Source: Cylindrotheca closterium (lineage: Eukaryota > Bacillariophyta > Bacillariophyceae > Bacillariales > Bacillariaceae). Taken from it: 15,965 bases of DNA. A model generated the notes under the pieces. The model was not told the DNA's origin and ran no database searches. It worked only from the letters and a program-made list of their open reading frames with translations. Of this stretch, positions 7,796 through 15,965 are shown one piece after another (the first letter of the stretch is position 1; each line of letters opens with the position of its first letter). The position numbers were made by a program, and so were the translations under genes. The stretch is taken from NCBI GenBank assembly GCA_933822405.4, contig CAKOGP040001850.1:1-15965 (forward strand), in the 5' to 3' direction.

Positions 7796-7923
7796 TAACA
7801 AGTCGTTATAACAGAAATGGACAATAACGAGTTGTTATAAAAGGAATAAACAATAACGAATCGTTATAAATACAATAAACAATAACGAATCGTTATAGAA
7901 GTAATAACACTAACAATTTGTTA
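7796..7923. repeat. Right array of TAACGA/TCGTTA palindromes, 29-bp period
   Basis: Five 13-bp sites start at 7796, 7825, 7854, 7883 and 7911, so the step is 29, 29, 29 and 28 bp. The third and fourth (TAACGAATCGTTA) are perfect odd palindromes and stay symmetric over 15 bp (ATAACGAATCGTTAT). The fifth, TAACAATTTGTTA, is also symmetric. The first two have one asymmetric base pair. Inter-site sequence is AT-rich and partly repeated (AATAAACAATAACGA). The array lies between the 3' ends of the two convergent genes, which argues against a simple promoter role. Confidence 0.95.
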
Positions 7924-8006
7924 TAATGGTAACGGGAAATCATTTTGCTACTGCTACAGCCCTAGTGCTGGCTACACTAACAATGGTGCTACCAGTTGTT
8001 ATTGGT

Positions 8007-10710
8007 TTACTCTATATCTGCCTCCATAAGATCATGTTTCCTCTTTTTTGCTCCAGCAGGATTGTTGCCACGGGCATTGAAAAACTGAACAACAGTGTCA
8101 GGTGTGTCTGGAGGGAATGGTCTCTCTATGTAATTGCCTTTATCATAAAGGCAGATGCCATGCTGTTTTGAATTTGTGACCATTCGACTCCTTGTAGGTT
8201 CCTTTCCAAGCTCATTGCTGGCCATGATACTACTCATCGCTTCCTTGGCAAGCACATCTAGATCATCGTCTTGGTCCGGATACTTCTCAAGACTCTTCAA
8301 CATCATGTCAACAACTTTTTTGCAACTGGAAAAGGAGTTTCTGCTCTTGATTTGCGCCCCTTTCTCCATATTGTAAAACGCAACAGCCAACTGGTTCTGG
8401 AACCATGCCTTGAAAATGATGACACATGACACTGAGCCCTTGTATCTGTTCTTGAAAACAACATCAAATTCAATATTTGTGTTCCTTGTCTGTTGCCCAG
8501 GCCAAGGCACTGGTACTACCTCTTGTGCACCTTCCAATTCGACAGGAGTAAATGCTGCCACTGCTGCTGCCACTGCTGTAGGCTGAGCTGTAGTAGGTAC
8601 CTGTGCCGCCAAGGAAGGTGGTTCACCAATATTGATTGGAATTCCTCTATTTGCAAGTCCATCCAGCAACCTTTGGAGAAGGATGGAGTTTTGTTCCTGC
8701 CTGTCAAGTACCAAGGCAACTTTTCTGTGCAATTGCTCCAAATTTTTGTTTAGCTTTGCAACGTCATCATCAACATTATGTAGACCCTGGGAAATATGCA
8801 GGGTCGCTGATTTCAACTTGGCCATGTCTTCAATGAGTGGCTTCGAATCAATTTCAAACTCTGGCACATCATGGAGGCTCATCCCATACCAGTTCCTCTG
8901 TTTGAACTTGGTTCGTATCTCCTGTTGCCAAGAATCAAACATGTCTCTTGAGACTTTTGCTTGTTGAAGCGCATGCTCAACCAATTGAACAAATATTTGA
9001 CTTCCTGGTTGGACTTGAGCGTCTTTTAGAAATTGCTCAAAATCTTGATAGAACCGCAGGACACTGAACCCATGTAGGTGCCGCAAATTCCTGTCCATGC
9101 TATCATGACAATAGAGAAATCAAGAGTCAGGCTTTGAAGAACAACAAGCACACGCAATGAAACAGAGAGAGAGAAGATGGGACCTTACTGTGTGTGTTGG
9201 TTGAAGAAAAGAATGATTGTGAATTCATCAAACTTTTCTCTTTCTTCCGGAGTTGCCAAGTCTGAAAGCTGATTGGAATACCCACCCCAAACCTGATCAT
9301 TCCACTTGTTTTTCCAGCCCGCAGATGTTTTGGCGGCCTCTACATCATGATGGGAGTCTTTTACGATGTAATCAAAGATAGTATGGACATTTTGGACAGT
9401 CCAGCCTGCCCTGAAAATGAAATAAATGGCTCTCAACGTCCGTCCCATTTCGGTGATGATGAACTTTCTTGGAGAATGTGAGCAAAGACCAGGTGTAAAC
9501 TGATGATAGAGGTAACTTGGAGCACCAGTTACAGCTGCAAGTTTGGCTTTAGCATCTTCCAATTTCCTAAGCACAGATTTGAATCTATCGCCCCACATCT
9601 TGGAAACTCCAGAGGAATCGTACTTGTCTTCCTTGTTGGTCTTTAAGGCAGCTTGTGAGGTATGGGGGAATACATATTCGGAGTTGGTTTGAGACAAGCA
9701 CATGTGGTAGGCTTGGGCAAAAAACCAATCTAGCTCCCAGTTGGTTGCATGGGGGAATATATGCATGAGCTGGTAGGTCCCACCTTGCTTGAAGTTGTTG
9801 ACTTCATAAGCAGCTGCAAGCCCCCCAGGAGAGCTAGTGGGACAGTCTACACACCTTCCATGCTGGTGCTTTAAGTACCCCATTTCGTTGCCTATAGTAG
9901 ATGGAAGAGAGTATAGTGTTTCAAATAAAGTGAGCCAATGGATGAAATGAAGGCTCCTGTACATTCGTTCTTACCTCTAGATGCCATGTGGATCAAACCT
10001 ACACATAGTGCCCAAAACTCGGCAAGGTCCTCTGATCCACAGAACACACAAATGGCGGCTATGGCAATCCAGTCTGATCTCAAGGCCCCGGCTTTGGGCT
10101 GGACCAGTGGGATTCCATGCTCTTTACTTCTGTTACTGATAGCCTTCCTCATGGAGATACGGCTCTTGGACAGGTAGGACGTGTCGCCAAAGCATTCCTT
10201 CAGTTTGTCCTTGGACAAGAGTGGGTGTAGTTGAGGGTTGTTAAGGGAATAATTCCGATCTGCTGAAACGTAGTTTTGGGCTGTCCCCCACCCTATCTTC
10301 CCGTCCCTGCTCTTGCCTTTTGAATCTGCATCTGACAGGTAGTTGCAGAAGGAGCCAATGAGCTCCTCCTTCAAATCCTTGTCCTCAAGGAGGAGATAGA
10401 GCTGCTTTTGGTCTTGGGACGAGTAGTCTTTGAGAGAGCTGAGACGATCCCAATACCCAGCCAAGAATATGGAAAAATGGGCAAGAGCTGATTTTGTTTG
10501 CATCCTAGTGGAGTGTTTGGCCTTTCCTATGGACAATATAGGGCCAAACTTGTAGTCTGCTTCAGCATCGTCTTGTTTGTTCCTCTGGACATGATCTTCT
10601 TTGTCCCCGTTGTCTTGCTCTTCTTGGTGAGATCCATTGATATTCACGTCTCCCATGGCACTTCCATCCATTCTGCCATCTTCGCTTTCGGATGTGGGCC
10701 TGCTGGACAT
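8007..10710 (-). CDS. Crypton-type tyrosine recombinase (three exons)
   Basis: Exons on the - strand are 10710-9975, 9891-9189 and 9099-8007, giving 843 aa with intact frames across both junctions. Residues about 64-160 resemble an alpha-helical core-binding domain (KHSTRMQTKSALAHFSIFL). The catalytic set is complete: Arg245 in MASRGNE, HSPR at 384-387, Trp409 in RAGW at the usual His/Trp position, and Tyr420 in FDYI. The R387-W409-Y420 spacing fits tyrosine recombinases, which cut and join DNA through a 3'-phosphotyrosine. Residues 568-630 form a probable coiled coil and KKRK at 831-834 is a likely nuclear signal. The region from 688 to 800 may be a DNA-binding domain, as Cryptons often carry one there, but I could not identify it. 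The ORF opens upstream at a TTG (10797); the first in-frame ATG is 10710, and a missed 5' exon is possible. Element ends were not found. Confidence 0.85.
9100..9188 (-). other. Intron 2 of the recombinase gene
   Basis: 89-nt GT-AG intron on the - strand, phase 2, with donor GTAAGG and acceptor ATGATAG. Joining gives a CAC (His480) codon and continues into the third exon, whereas the unspliced frame stops at once at 9187-9185. Confidence 0.8.
9892..9974 (-). other. Intron 1 of the recombinase gene
   Basis: 83-nt GT-AG intron on the - strand, phase 1, with donor GTAAGA and acceptor CTACTATAG. Splicing creates the sequence ASRGNEMGYL, placing the junction directly after the catalytic Arg245 codon and restoring the R-G-x-E pattern expected around the first catalytic arginine. 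Confidence 0.85.
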
Positions 10711-11301
10711 GGGGATAGTAGACCAAGAACAACTCTTTCCTATTTTGGAGCCCTTCTTGTTGGCTGTTGTTGTTGTGGTTCCTCGGTATGGAGGCAACGT
10801 CAGCAGTAGATGACAGTCATGATGAAATCAGGACGATGCTGGTGGCAAGTGCTGTCATCTGCGGTGGAGACGATGTGTGAATTAAGTTGATCCAGGACTT
10901 GTTAATCCAGGAATCCCGTTAGGCTGAGAAGTGGGGGTACTGGTGACCTGGTAGCATTCTACTGGGTCATCTTCTGTCATTTTGAGCCATTTCGGCAGCC
11001 CTTTTCGACTGCTATTTTTCTGTGTACAAAATTGAGTGAGGAAAAATCTCCGGTACAACAGGGGAAGCATTACACACCATGTATTGCAGTCAAACAGGAC
11101 AGAGGAGGTGGGTGCCAGCGGACAGACGTGTGCTTTGGTGGAGAACGTCGTGGCCTCGCGTTGCGGCGGTACTGTGACGTCACATGGAAAAGGACTACCG
11201 CCTGTCCCGCTGGAGACTGTTATACTACTGTACGATAAGTTGGAAGTTGCAATACATCCAACTGCGCCATCCTTTCTTTTTGTCTTCACACTTCCTTCAA
11301 C
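10711..11301. other. Intergenic region between divergent units
   Basis: This region should hold the recombinase promoter on the - strand. The - strand ORF at 11289-10882 begins at a GTG and has no recognisable motif. It contains an ATG at 10980 that could be an upstream exon, but I found no good donor to join it to the recombinase frame. Confidence 0.4.
11175..11182. promoter_or_regulatory. CRE-type palindrome TGACGTCA
   Basis: A perfect TGACGTCA, the classic bZIP/CREB half-site palindrome, lies 120 bp upstream of the ATG at 11302. A short site like this can occur by chance, so the regulatory role is tentative. Confidence 0.3.
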
Positions 11302-11830
11302 ATGGCAGAAGAAGGAAATTCAGCCCTCAACCTCATTGAGAAGGTGGTTCATGCCTTCTACAGCATGGAAGATAGAATCTTCTGAAGAGAAACTCTCTCG
11401 GATCATCAACCTTCCAGACGATCAAGAGATTGTGGCATCACTCTGTGGAATGTCCCTAGGTCATTTTCAAAAGACTCAACTCTCAAGATGTCCTTTTTTC
11501 CAACGTACCACTGTGTGTGCTGGTTTTGAAATAGTGGTGAATGAGGAATTGGATCATAATGATGTCGAATGGAACGACTGTGATGCCAGTCTGGGCAAGC
11601 AACGGAAGAACCAACGACTGCCTTGTCCTGATTCAAGAACAGCCATTGAAGAAACATATTACTGGGATACTTCACCGCAACCTTGCTGCCTTGTGGCACC
11701 TCAAATCCCAAGAGAAGTGGACAAAAAGCTAGAAGGGGTTGAAGCATTTTGGCAACAAGGTGTGCTCCACGGTGTTTACGATTCACAGGCTTCTTGTAGT
11801 TCAATGGAATCAGCTTCTTGTCAACAATAA
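11302..11830 (+). pseudogene. Coding-like but frame-broken stretch
   Basis: An ATG at 11302 opens a plausible N-terminus (MAEEGNSALNLIEKVVHAFY) that stops after 28 codons. The neighbouring frame then reads EEKLSRIINLPDDQEIVASL, and a third frame later reads QEQPLKKHITGILHRNLAAL before another stop. Each piece looks like protein, but no single frame or obvious GT-AG set joins them. I do not recognise the family. A 191-codon - strand ORF overlaps (11981-11406) and has no recognisable domain. A decayed gene with at least two frameshifts is the simplest reading; missed introns are the alternative. Confidence 0.3.
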
Positions 11831-11913
11831 ACCGGCGGCTGGAATACATACAACGGGCGTTGGATAGTAATGCAGACCCGCCCGTTGTGGTATTGCCACG
11901 CATTTGTTCAGCC

Positions 11914-11980
11914 AGGAGCAACTTTCCATGTGGAGTCACAAGGAGGAGCAACTTTCCATGTGGAGTCGCAAGGAGGAGCA
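11914..11980 (+). repeat. 30-bp tandem repeat, 2.2 copies
   Basis: AGGAGCAACTTTCCATGTGG recurs at 30-bp steps (starts 11914, 11944, and a partial at 11974). In one + frame it encodes a 10-residue repeat, GATFHVESQG. Confidence 0.9.
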
Positions 11981-12139
11981 AGGCGATCCTGCTTCTACAG
12001 AGGATCTCCTCGTGAAGCAGATTATGCTCTACTAACTACCATGAAGCAATCGATACTTTTCCACCCTATCGCAAGCCAAGAATGACGTACAAAGTGGTGT
12101 TTATGTTTCGACCATTGAATGGTAACCAAAATCCTCAAT

Positions 12140-12775
12140 GGCGACCCTAAACTCCTTTTCCTTGTTTTCACTATCATGTATATTGCATCCAGCCTGTTGG
12201 AGATTCGTCAAGTTGACTCCTTGTCTGCCGGAGCCCCGGTCTTGGACCTTTGAGAATGAGTGGCTTTTCTCGCTACCCTTATCTTGCTCGTGTGATTTAC
12301 GATGCTGCTGGTTCCGTGACTGCTCCTGTCTTTCAGCTGGCTCTCAATCTCAATGGAATTACTGGTGTTCCTATTACTATTAAGAACCTGCAGTTCAACA
12401 CTATTGTTGAGCAATCCCATGCTGCTATCAAACTGCAAACATCCCTGATAGCAACATCAAGACTGCCTCCAAAGTTATCGACACTGTCCTTGCCTTTGCT
12501 CAGCGTGCAATAGGTACCTCTGTCAACAAGTCTCTGGTTGCCTCTCCTGGTTCCATCTTCTTCCATCATGACATGCTACTCAATGTTCCTGCCATTCTTG
12601 ACTTGGAACAAGCCTCTGACCTTGAGCCGACGCCAAGCTGTTGCAGAACAAGCGCCGCCGTTACAAGAACTACAACATTGGCGATAAAGTTTTGATCCTG
12701 GCCCATAAGCCTCACAAAATGATGAGTGCTTGTGCTCCACACTATCACTCAAGTGTATGTTAATGGTACTGCATG
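12140..12775 (+). pseudogene. Degenerate Ty3/gypsy-like integrase fragment
   Basis: Pieces of a retrotransposon integrase are readable in order but in several frames. They are TIMYIASSLLEI from 12170 (compare the usual TIIDPATGWFEI); ENEWL followed by SRYPYLARVIYD from about 12250; NGITGVPITIKNLQFNTIVEQ with the third acidic residue of the DDE core; SVNKSLVASPGSIFFHHDML from about 12507; RRRYKNYNIGDKVLILAHKP from about 12653; and QVYVNGT near 12750. That order matches the catalytic core and the C-terminal chromodomain-like barrel of Ty3/gypsy-type Pol proteins common in diatoms. At least four frame changes and stops make it non-functional. No LTRs, reverse transcriptase or RNase H remnants were recognised nearby, so it is an isolated relic. 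Confidence 0.8.
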
Positions 12776-13100
12776 TGAGCCCAGCCAATGCTCTGGAGAG
12801 TCTTGATCTGGACAAAGATGATGATGTCTTTGTTGTTTTGGGAGGTGATACCATAGTGCATGAACTGCTAAGAGGTATGCAGGTCAGAACTCATCAAGAG
12901 ACTAATAGGCTTTTCCAGCCCAAACAACTGATGACCCAGGAAATGAACACCGATCATAGAGGGCAAACCAAGTTAGTCTGAGGACCAATCTTAGTGATAC
13001 CTAAAGTATGACATGATAGTTCATGTGAATCTTTGTTACAACTATTGTATTACATTACCTCAAACTATTTTTAAGTGTTTGGGGCAGCAGTTGATTGAGG
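12776..13100. other. No recognised gene
   Basis: A + strand frame continues open to 12981 (reading LESLDLDKDDDVFVVLGGD) just after the integrase relic, but it carries no motif I know. It may be unrelated sequence or the eroded tail of the same polyprotein. Confidence 0.4.
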
Positions 13101-13346
13101 AATGGTGTTCTGGACAGTCATCTTCAGTTGCTGTCTTGAATTCCTCTATGCAAGTCTCAGTTGGCTAGGATGGTCAATTCCGTAGTAAGTTTGTGGGTGA
13201 GTTGCTTGTATGTATCTATGGATCCTTAGTACCATATAGTTTGTTTTCACAATCTTCTCCTTTGTTCCACTGGTTCATTGTCCAATGGTGTTATGGACAG
13301 TCATCTTCAGTCCTTGTCTTGAAACTGTCTGTAAAAGTCTCAGTTG
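13101..13346 (+). repeat. Diverged 183-bp tandem duplication
   Basis: AATGGTGTT[CA]TGGACAGTC begins a roughly 63-bp similar block at 13101 and again at 13284, both ending in CAGTTG. The remainder of the unit is weakly similar. It lies just before the 171-bp satellite but shares no obvious sequence with it. Confidence 0.75.
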
Positions 13347-13455
13347 ATTACAACAAATTGCTTCAACAGCTACTTACCTGTCAACGTACTGTATACACCC
13401 ATGGGTCCTTCTAATGTGATTTCTACAATATTCTAAGAGTCTTTACTGCTAATTG

Positions 13456-14272
13456 GATTGGCGTCTCCGTTGATACAATCATCTGGTTGCTGTGTGAAAG
13501 AATGAAGAAAGTTCTTCCTTGTTGGCATAGTAGTCTACACGTCTTCTTCAGATTTCAAAACATCGTGAATGGAATCAGTCCATGGACATACAATCGTCAA
13601 TAATGGTGGGAGACACTGTGAGCTTGGATTGGCGTCTCTGTTGACACAATCATCTGGTCGCTGTGTGGAAGAATGAAGAAAGTATTTCCTTGTTGGCATA
13701 GTAGTCTTCACGTCTTTGTCAGATTTCAAAGCATCGTGTATGGAATTAAGTTATGTCCATGGGCATATAATCGTCAATAATGGCAGGAGACACTGTGAGC
13801 TTGGATCGGCGTATCCGTTGACACAATTATGTAGTTGCTGTGTAAAAGAATCAAGAAAGCTTTTCCTTGTTGTCATAGTAGTCTATGTGTCTTTGTCAGA
13901 TTTCAAAACATTGTGAATGGAATCAGTCCATGGACATACAATTGTCAATAATGGTGGGAGACACTGTGAGCTTGGATCGGTGTCTCTGTTGACACAATCA
14001 TCTGGTCGCTGCGTGAAAGAATGAAGAAAGTATTGCCTTGTCGGCATAGTAGTCTATACGTCTTTGTCAGATTTCAAAACATTTTGAATGGAATCAGTCC
14101 ATGGACATACAATTGTCAATAATGGTGGGAGACACTGTGAGCTTGGATCGGCGTCTCTGTTGACACAATCATTTAATCGCTGAGTGAAAGAATGAAGAAA
14201 GCTTTTCCTTGTTGGCATAGTAGTCTATGTGTCTTCGTCAGATTTCAAAACATTGTGAATGGGATCAGCTCA
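13456..14272 (+). repeat. Five-copy 171-bp satellite array
   Basis: Units beginning GAT[TC]GG[CT]GT start at 13456, 13627, 13804, 13975 and 14146, so steps are 171, 177, 171 and 171 bp. The 177-bp unit has a 6-bp insertion before TCCATGGGCATA. The fifth unit is incomplete, losing similarity near 14272. Identity between neighbouring units is roughly 85-95% by eye. ORFs inside are short and not conserved between units, so the array is not protein coding. Confidence 0.95.
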
Positions 14273-14279
14273 CGTTTTA

Positions 14280-15170
14280 GGTGACTGTCTGCTTCATCTT
14301 GTCAAAATCTTCCAAGGAACAAAGTCTCCTGTTTTTTTTTGTGAGCCATTCAGAGAAGACATTGGCATATTGTTGAGTAACTCTTTCTTGCATGGCGTCC
14401 AGGGGCTCCAAAGCCAAACATCAGAACTACTGGTTCTTGGTTGGCCTTGAGAGGTCATTTCAAAGATCAAAGAGGCTAATGCGTCCGTATCACTTCAGTT
14501 GTCAATATACATACTGTTTTGATGAATGTTATATCAACTTGTCAACTATTTTCTCGCTGTGGGTGATGAATTCATTGGCCGCAAGGTTCACCATCGTGAG
14601 CAAAAAATATTAGTGTGTCGTGATGGAAATTTTTTTGTCAGACGATATCCAAAAGGGGGTCAGTACATTTGACACTGTAAATTAATTTATAGTAGCACAA
14701 CCATCCCTACTATCCCCAAATATAAAAAGCCATCTATGGGGACCTGTTCCCTATGGTTGAGTAAGAAAGTGAACCTTTTTTGCATGTTGGACATATGATT
14801 TGGGGCATTTTGATGCCGCACTTTAGATGTGGCAAGACAGTCTTGGAGGTGAAAGGTTGGAATAGGCAGGTTAGGATCTGCAGTTCAGTTTTGACTGTAA
14901 TGGTAGACTGTACATGTCTAATATTTTTATGGCTAGTTGTGTCTCTAATTCGAAATTTGACTTCATCCAACGTCGGCAATGAAGATTGCATTTTTCATCT
15001 ATTGGGTAACAACAATTTGAGTTCAGAATTTTATTGGGATAAAAAATTGCATTTCGTGTGGACTATATGATTCCTTTTGATGTTGCAAAAAAAATGGGGT
15101 GTGCGTTTACAATTTTATTGTAGGATTTTTGACCAGCAACCCCCAAAGTGGCACTTTTGGTCTCTCTGAT
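14280..15170. other. No gene supported
   Basis: AT-rich sequence with only short ORFs (under 100 codons) on both strands and no recognisable motifs. Poly-T and poly-A runs occur around 14332 and 15087. Confidence 0.5.
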
Positions 15171-15171
15171 G

Positions 15172-15310
15172 GAAACATCTGCGAAACTTCATTCTGACAG
15201 GTACAGTAACAGCATTTGCATCACTACCACTCGAACTCAACGTTGAATCGGTCCCTCAGCCTGTATTCTGTCTGTGCCCTGAGTGTATCCACTCCAAATA
15301 TCTAGAGCTG
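15172..15310 (+). repeat. 139-bp dispersed repeat, copy 2
   Basis: Matches 1325-1463 in the same orientation with three substitutions. It lacks the flanking 51-bp repeats seen at copy 1. The two copies are 13.85 kb apart and bracket all the genes in the window. Confidence 0.92.
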
Positions 15311-15683
15311 CGACTCGTCAGCACAATACATTCTGCTGACTTCGAAGTGCTGTGGCGTTTATATGAGGCTTGGAAATCTATCATACTTCCGGCCCTACAG
15401 ATTCTAGTCATCATACTTTTGGCCCTACAGATTTTCGTGGTAAAAGGTACTTGTACAAGTAACAGTACGGGATTTCCAGTACAAACAATGGAATCCTACG
15501 CACAGGAATCTGACTTGGATCCTTGTACATCAACAGTCACTTTGGGGGGATTTTGAAAACTCGAAATGGTAGATTCTGAAGTTCCGTTTTCAACTGTTTT
15601 AGACTTAGTAAGTACTTGTTTGTCCGTCCCCCATAAAAACCTACTTTTGAGCCATCCCCTTTACCACACGGTCCTGTATAGCC
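15311..15683. other. No gene supported; contains a 30-bp duplication
   Basis: A 23-bp block (TCATACTT[CT][CT] then GGCCCTACAGATT) occurs at 15381-15403 and 15411-15433. A + strand ORF spanning 15347-15556 has a hydrophobic stretch but no other support. Confidence 0.5.
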
Positions 15684-15793
15684 GTGGTCAAATTGACCAC
15701 GAGCCAATCGGGCCGCGTGGTCAAAATGACCACGAGCCAGTAGAGCCGTGGTCAAATTGACCACAAGCCAGTCGAGCTATGTCAATTTGACAT
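15684..15793. repeat. Array of GTGGTCA...TGACCAC palindromes
   Basis: Three 17-bp sites with perfect 7-bp arms (GTGGTCA-AAT-TGACCAC or AAA spacer) lie at 15684-15700, 15717-15733 and 15748-15764. A related palindrome, ATGTCAATTTGACAT, lies at 15779-15793. Start-to-start steps are 33, 31 and 31 bp. The linkers are also repeated (GAGCCA[AG]T). Each site contains TTGAC/GTCAA cores that resemble WRKY W-boxes in plants, but the host looks like an alga and the match is short. Confidence 0.93.
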
Positions 15794-15965
15794 GCAGCAT
15801 GCCGTCCAATCATCGAATAAACCCGCCGCATTTTTACACAAGAGTCATTTCTTAAATATGGAAAAGTGGTCTACTAACAGAAAAAATGGGGAATGATTAA
15901 AGAGGACGGGCATGCTTTTTTCCTTTGTCCTTTCTCACCCTCCGCACAACCGTGCCGTGCTATTT
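15794..15965. other. Window end, no feature seen
   Basis: Unremarkable sequence with no ORF of note. The window ends before any further context appears. Confidence 0.4.

Noticed and set aside
7796..7923. CRISPR array with 29-bp period
   Set aside because: The repeated part is only a 13-15 bp palindrome and the 14-16 bp linkers are themselves similar and AT-rich, so they are not spacers.
7796..7923. lox/FRT-type recombination sites for the recombinase
   Set aside because: Core sites of that type have 11-13 bp arms around a 6-8 bp asymmetric spacer. Here arms are 6 bp around one base, so they are not standard crossover sites, though accessory binding is not excluded.
8007..9098. Separate gene for the recombinase C-terminal region
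   Set aside because: A clean GT-AG intron with matching phase joins it to the catalytic exon and its ATG falls just after the acceptor, so a separate gene is less likely.
8007..10710. DIRS or Ngaro-type tyrosine-recombinase retrotransposon
   Set aside because: No reverse transcriptase or RNase H is readable nearby on the same strand. The integrase relic at 12140 belongs to a DDE-type element and is on the other strand.
11406..11981. 191-codon - strand ORF as a gene
   Set aside because: It has no recognised domain, its start lies in the 30-bp tandem repeat, and it competes with coding-like + strand frames. Kept only as a remark.
15684..15793. Plant WRKY W-box promoter
   Set aside because: The TTGACC core is too short to be diagnostic, and there is no adjacent gene within the window to regulate.

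Overview
The window looks like nuclear DNA of a eukaryotic alga, most likely a diatom or another stramenopile. Its genes are sparse and interrupted by short GT-AG introns (69, 83, 89 and possibly 92 nt). It carries a Crypton-type tyrosine recombinase gene, a decayed Ty3/gypsy-like integrase, and many satellite and palindromic repeats. No bacterial operons, rRNA, tRNA or CRISPR arrays were seen. The taxonomic call is inference from gene style and element families, not from a marker gene.

Layout. 1-1171: two inverted arms of a 21-bp minisatellite around a 0.64-kb spacer, like a foldback element whose left end lies outside the window. 1213-2160: a microsatellite, small duplications and the first copy of a 139-bp dispersed repeat whose second copy lies at 15172-15310. 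2165-2608: a decayed ORF. 2609-4039: non-coding, with a perfect 44-bp palindrome (3449-3492), a GC-rich patch and six 31-bp tandem repeats just before the first gene.

4040-10710 is the gene-bearing core. A + strand gene (4040-6021) encodes an N-terminal Cys-rich putative zinc site and a C-terminal domain resembling 2-oxoglutarate/Fe(II) oxygenases. A second + strand gene (6373-7713) encodes a 446-aa protein with a Thr-rich repeated linker and a Cys/His-rich C-terminal region. A convergent - strand gene (8007-10710, three exons, about 843 aa) encodes a tyrosine recombinase with all the expected catalytic residues, a coiled coil and a C-terminal basic nuclear-localisation-like patch. The middle gene is bracketed by two arrays of a 13-bp palindrome, TAACRANTYGTTA: 6118-6304 on the left and 7796-7923 on the right. 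The right array has a nearly exact 29-bp spacing. These arrays are the most unusual structure in the window.

10711-15965 is mostly repeat-rich debris: a coding-like but frame-broken stretch (11302-11830), a degenerate integrase relic (12140-12775), five copies of a 171-bp satellite (13456-14272), the second 139-bp repeat, and a terminal array of GTGGTCA...TGACCAC palindromes (15684-15793).

A reasonable working view is that the recombinase, and perhaps the two + strand genes, belong to one Crypton-like mobile region sitting in transposon-rich DNA. The element ends are not visible, so cargo status is inference. The arrays could be binding sites for the recombinase or for the zinc-site protein, or they could mark the ends of a separate 1.8-kb element.
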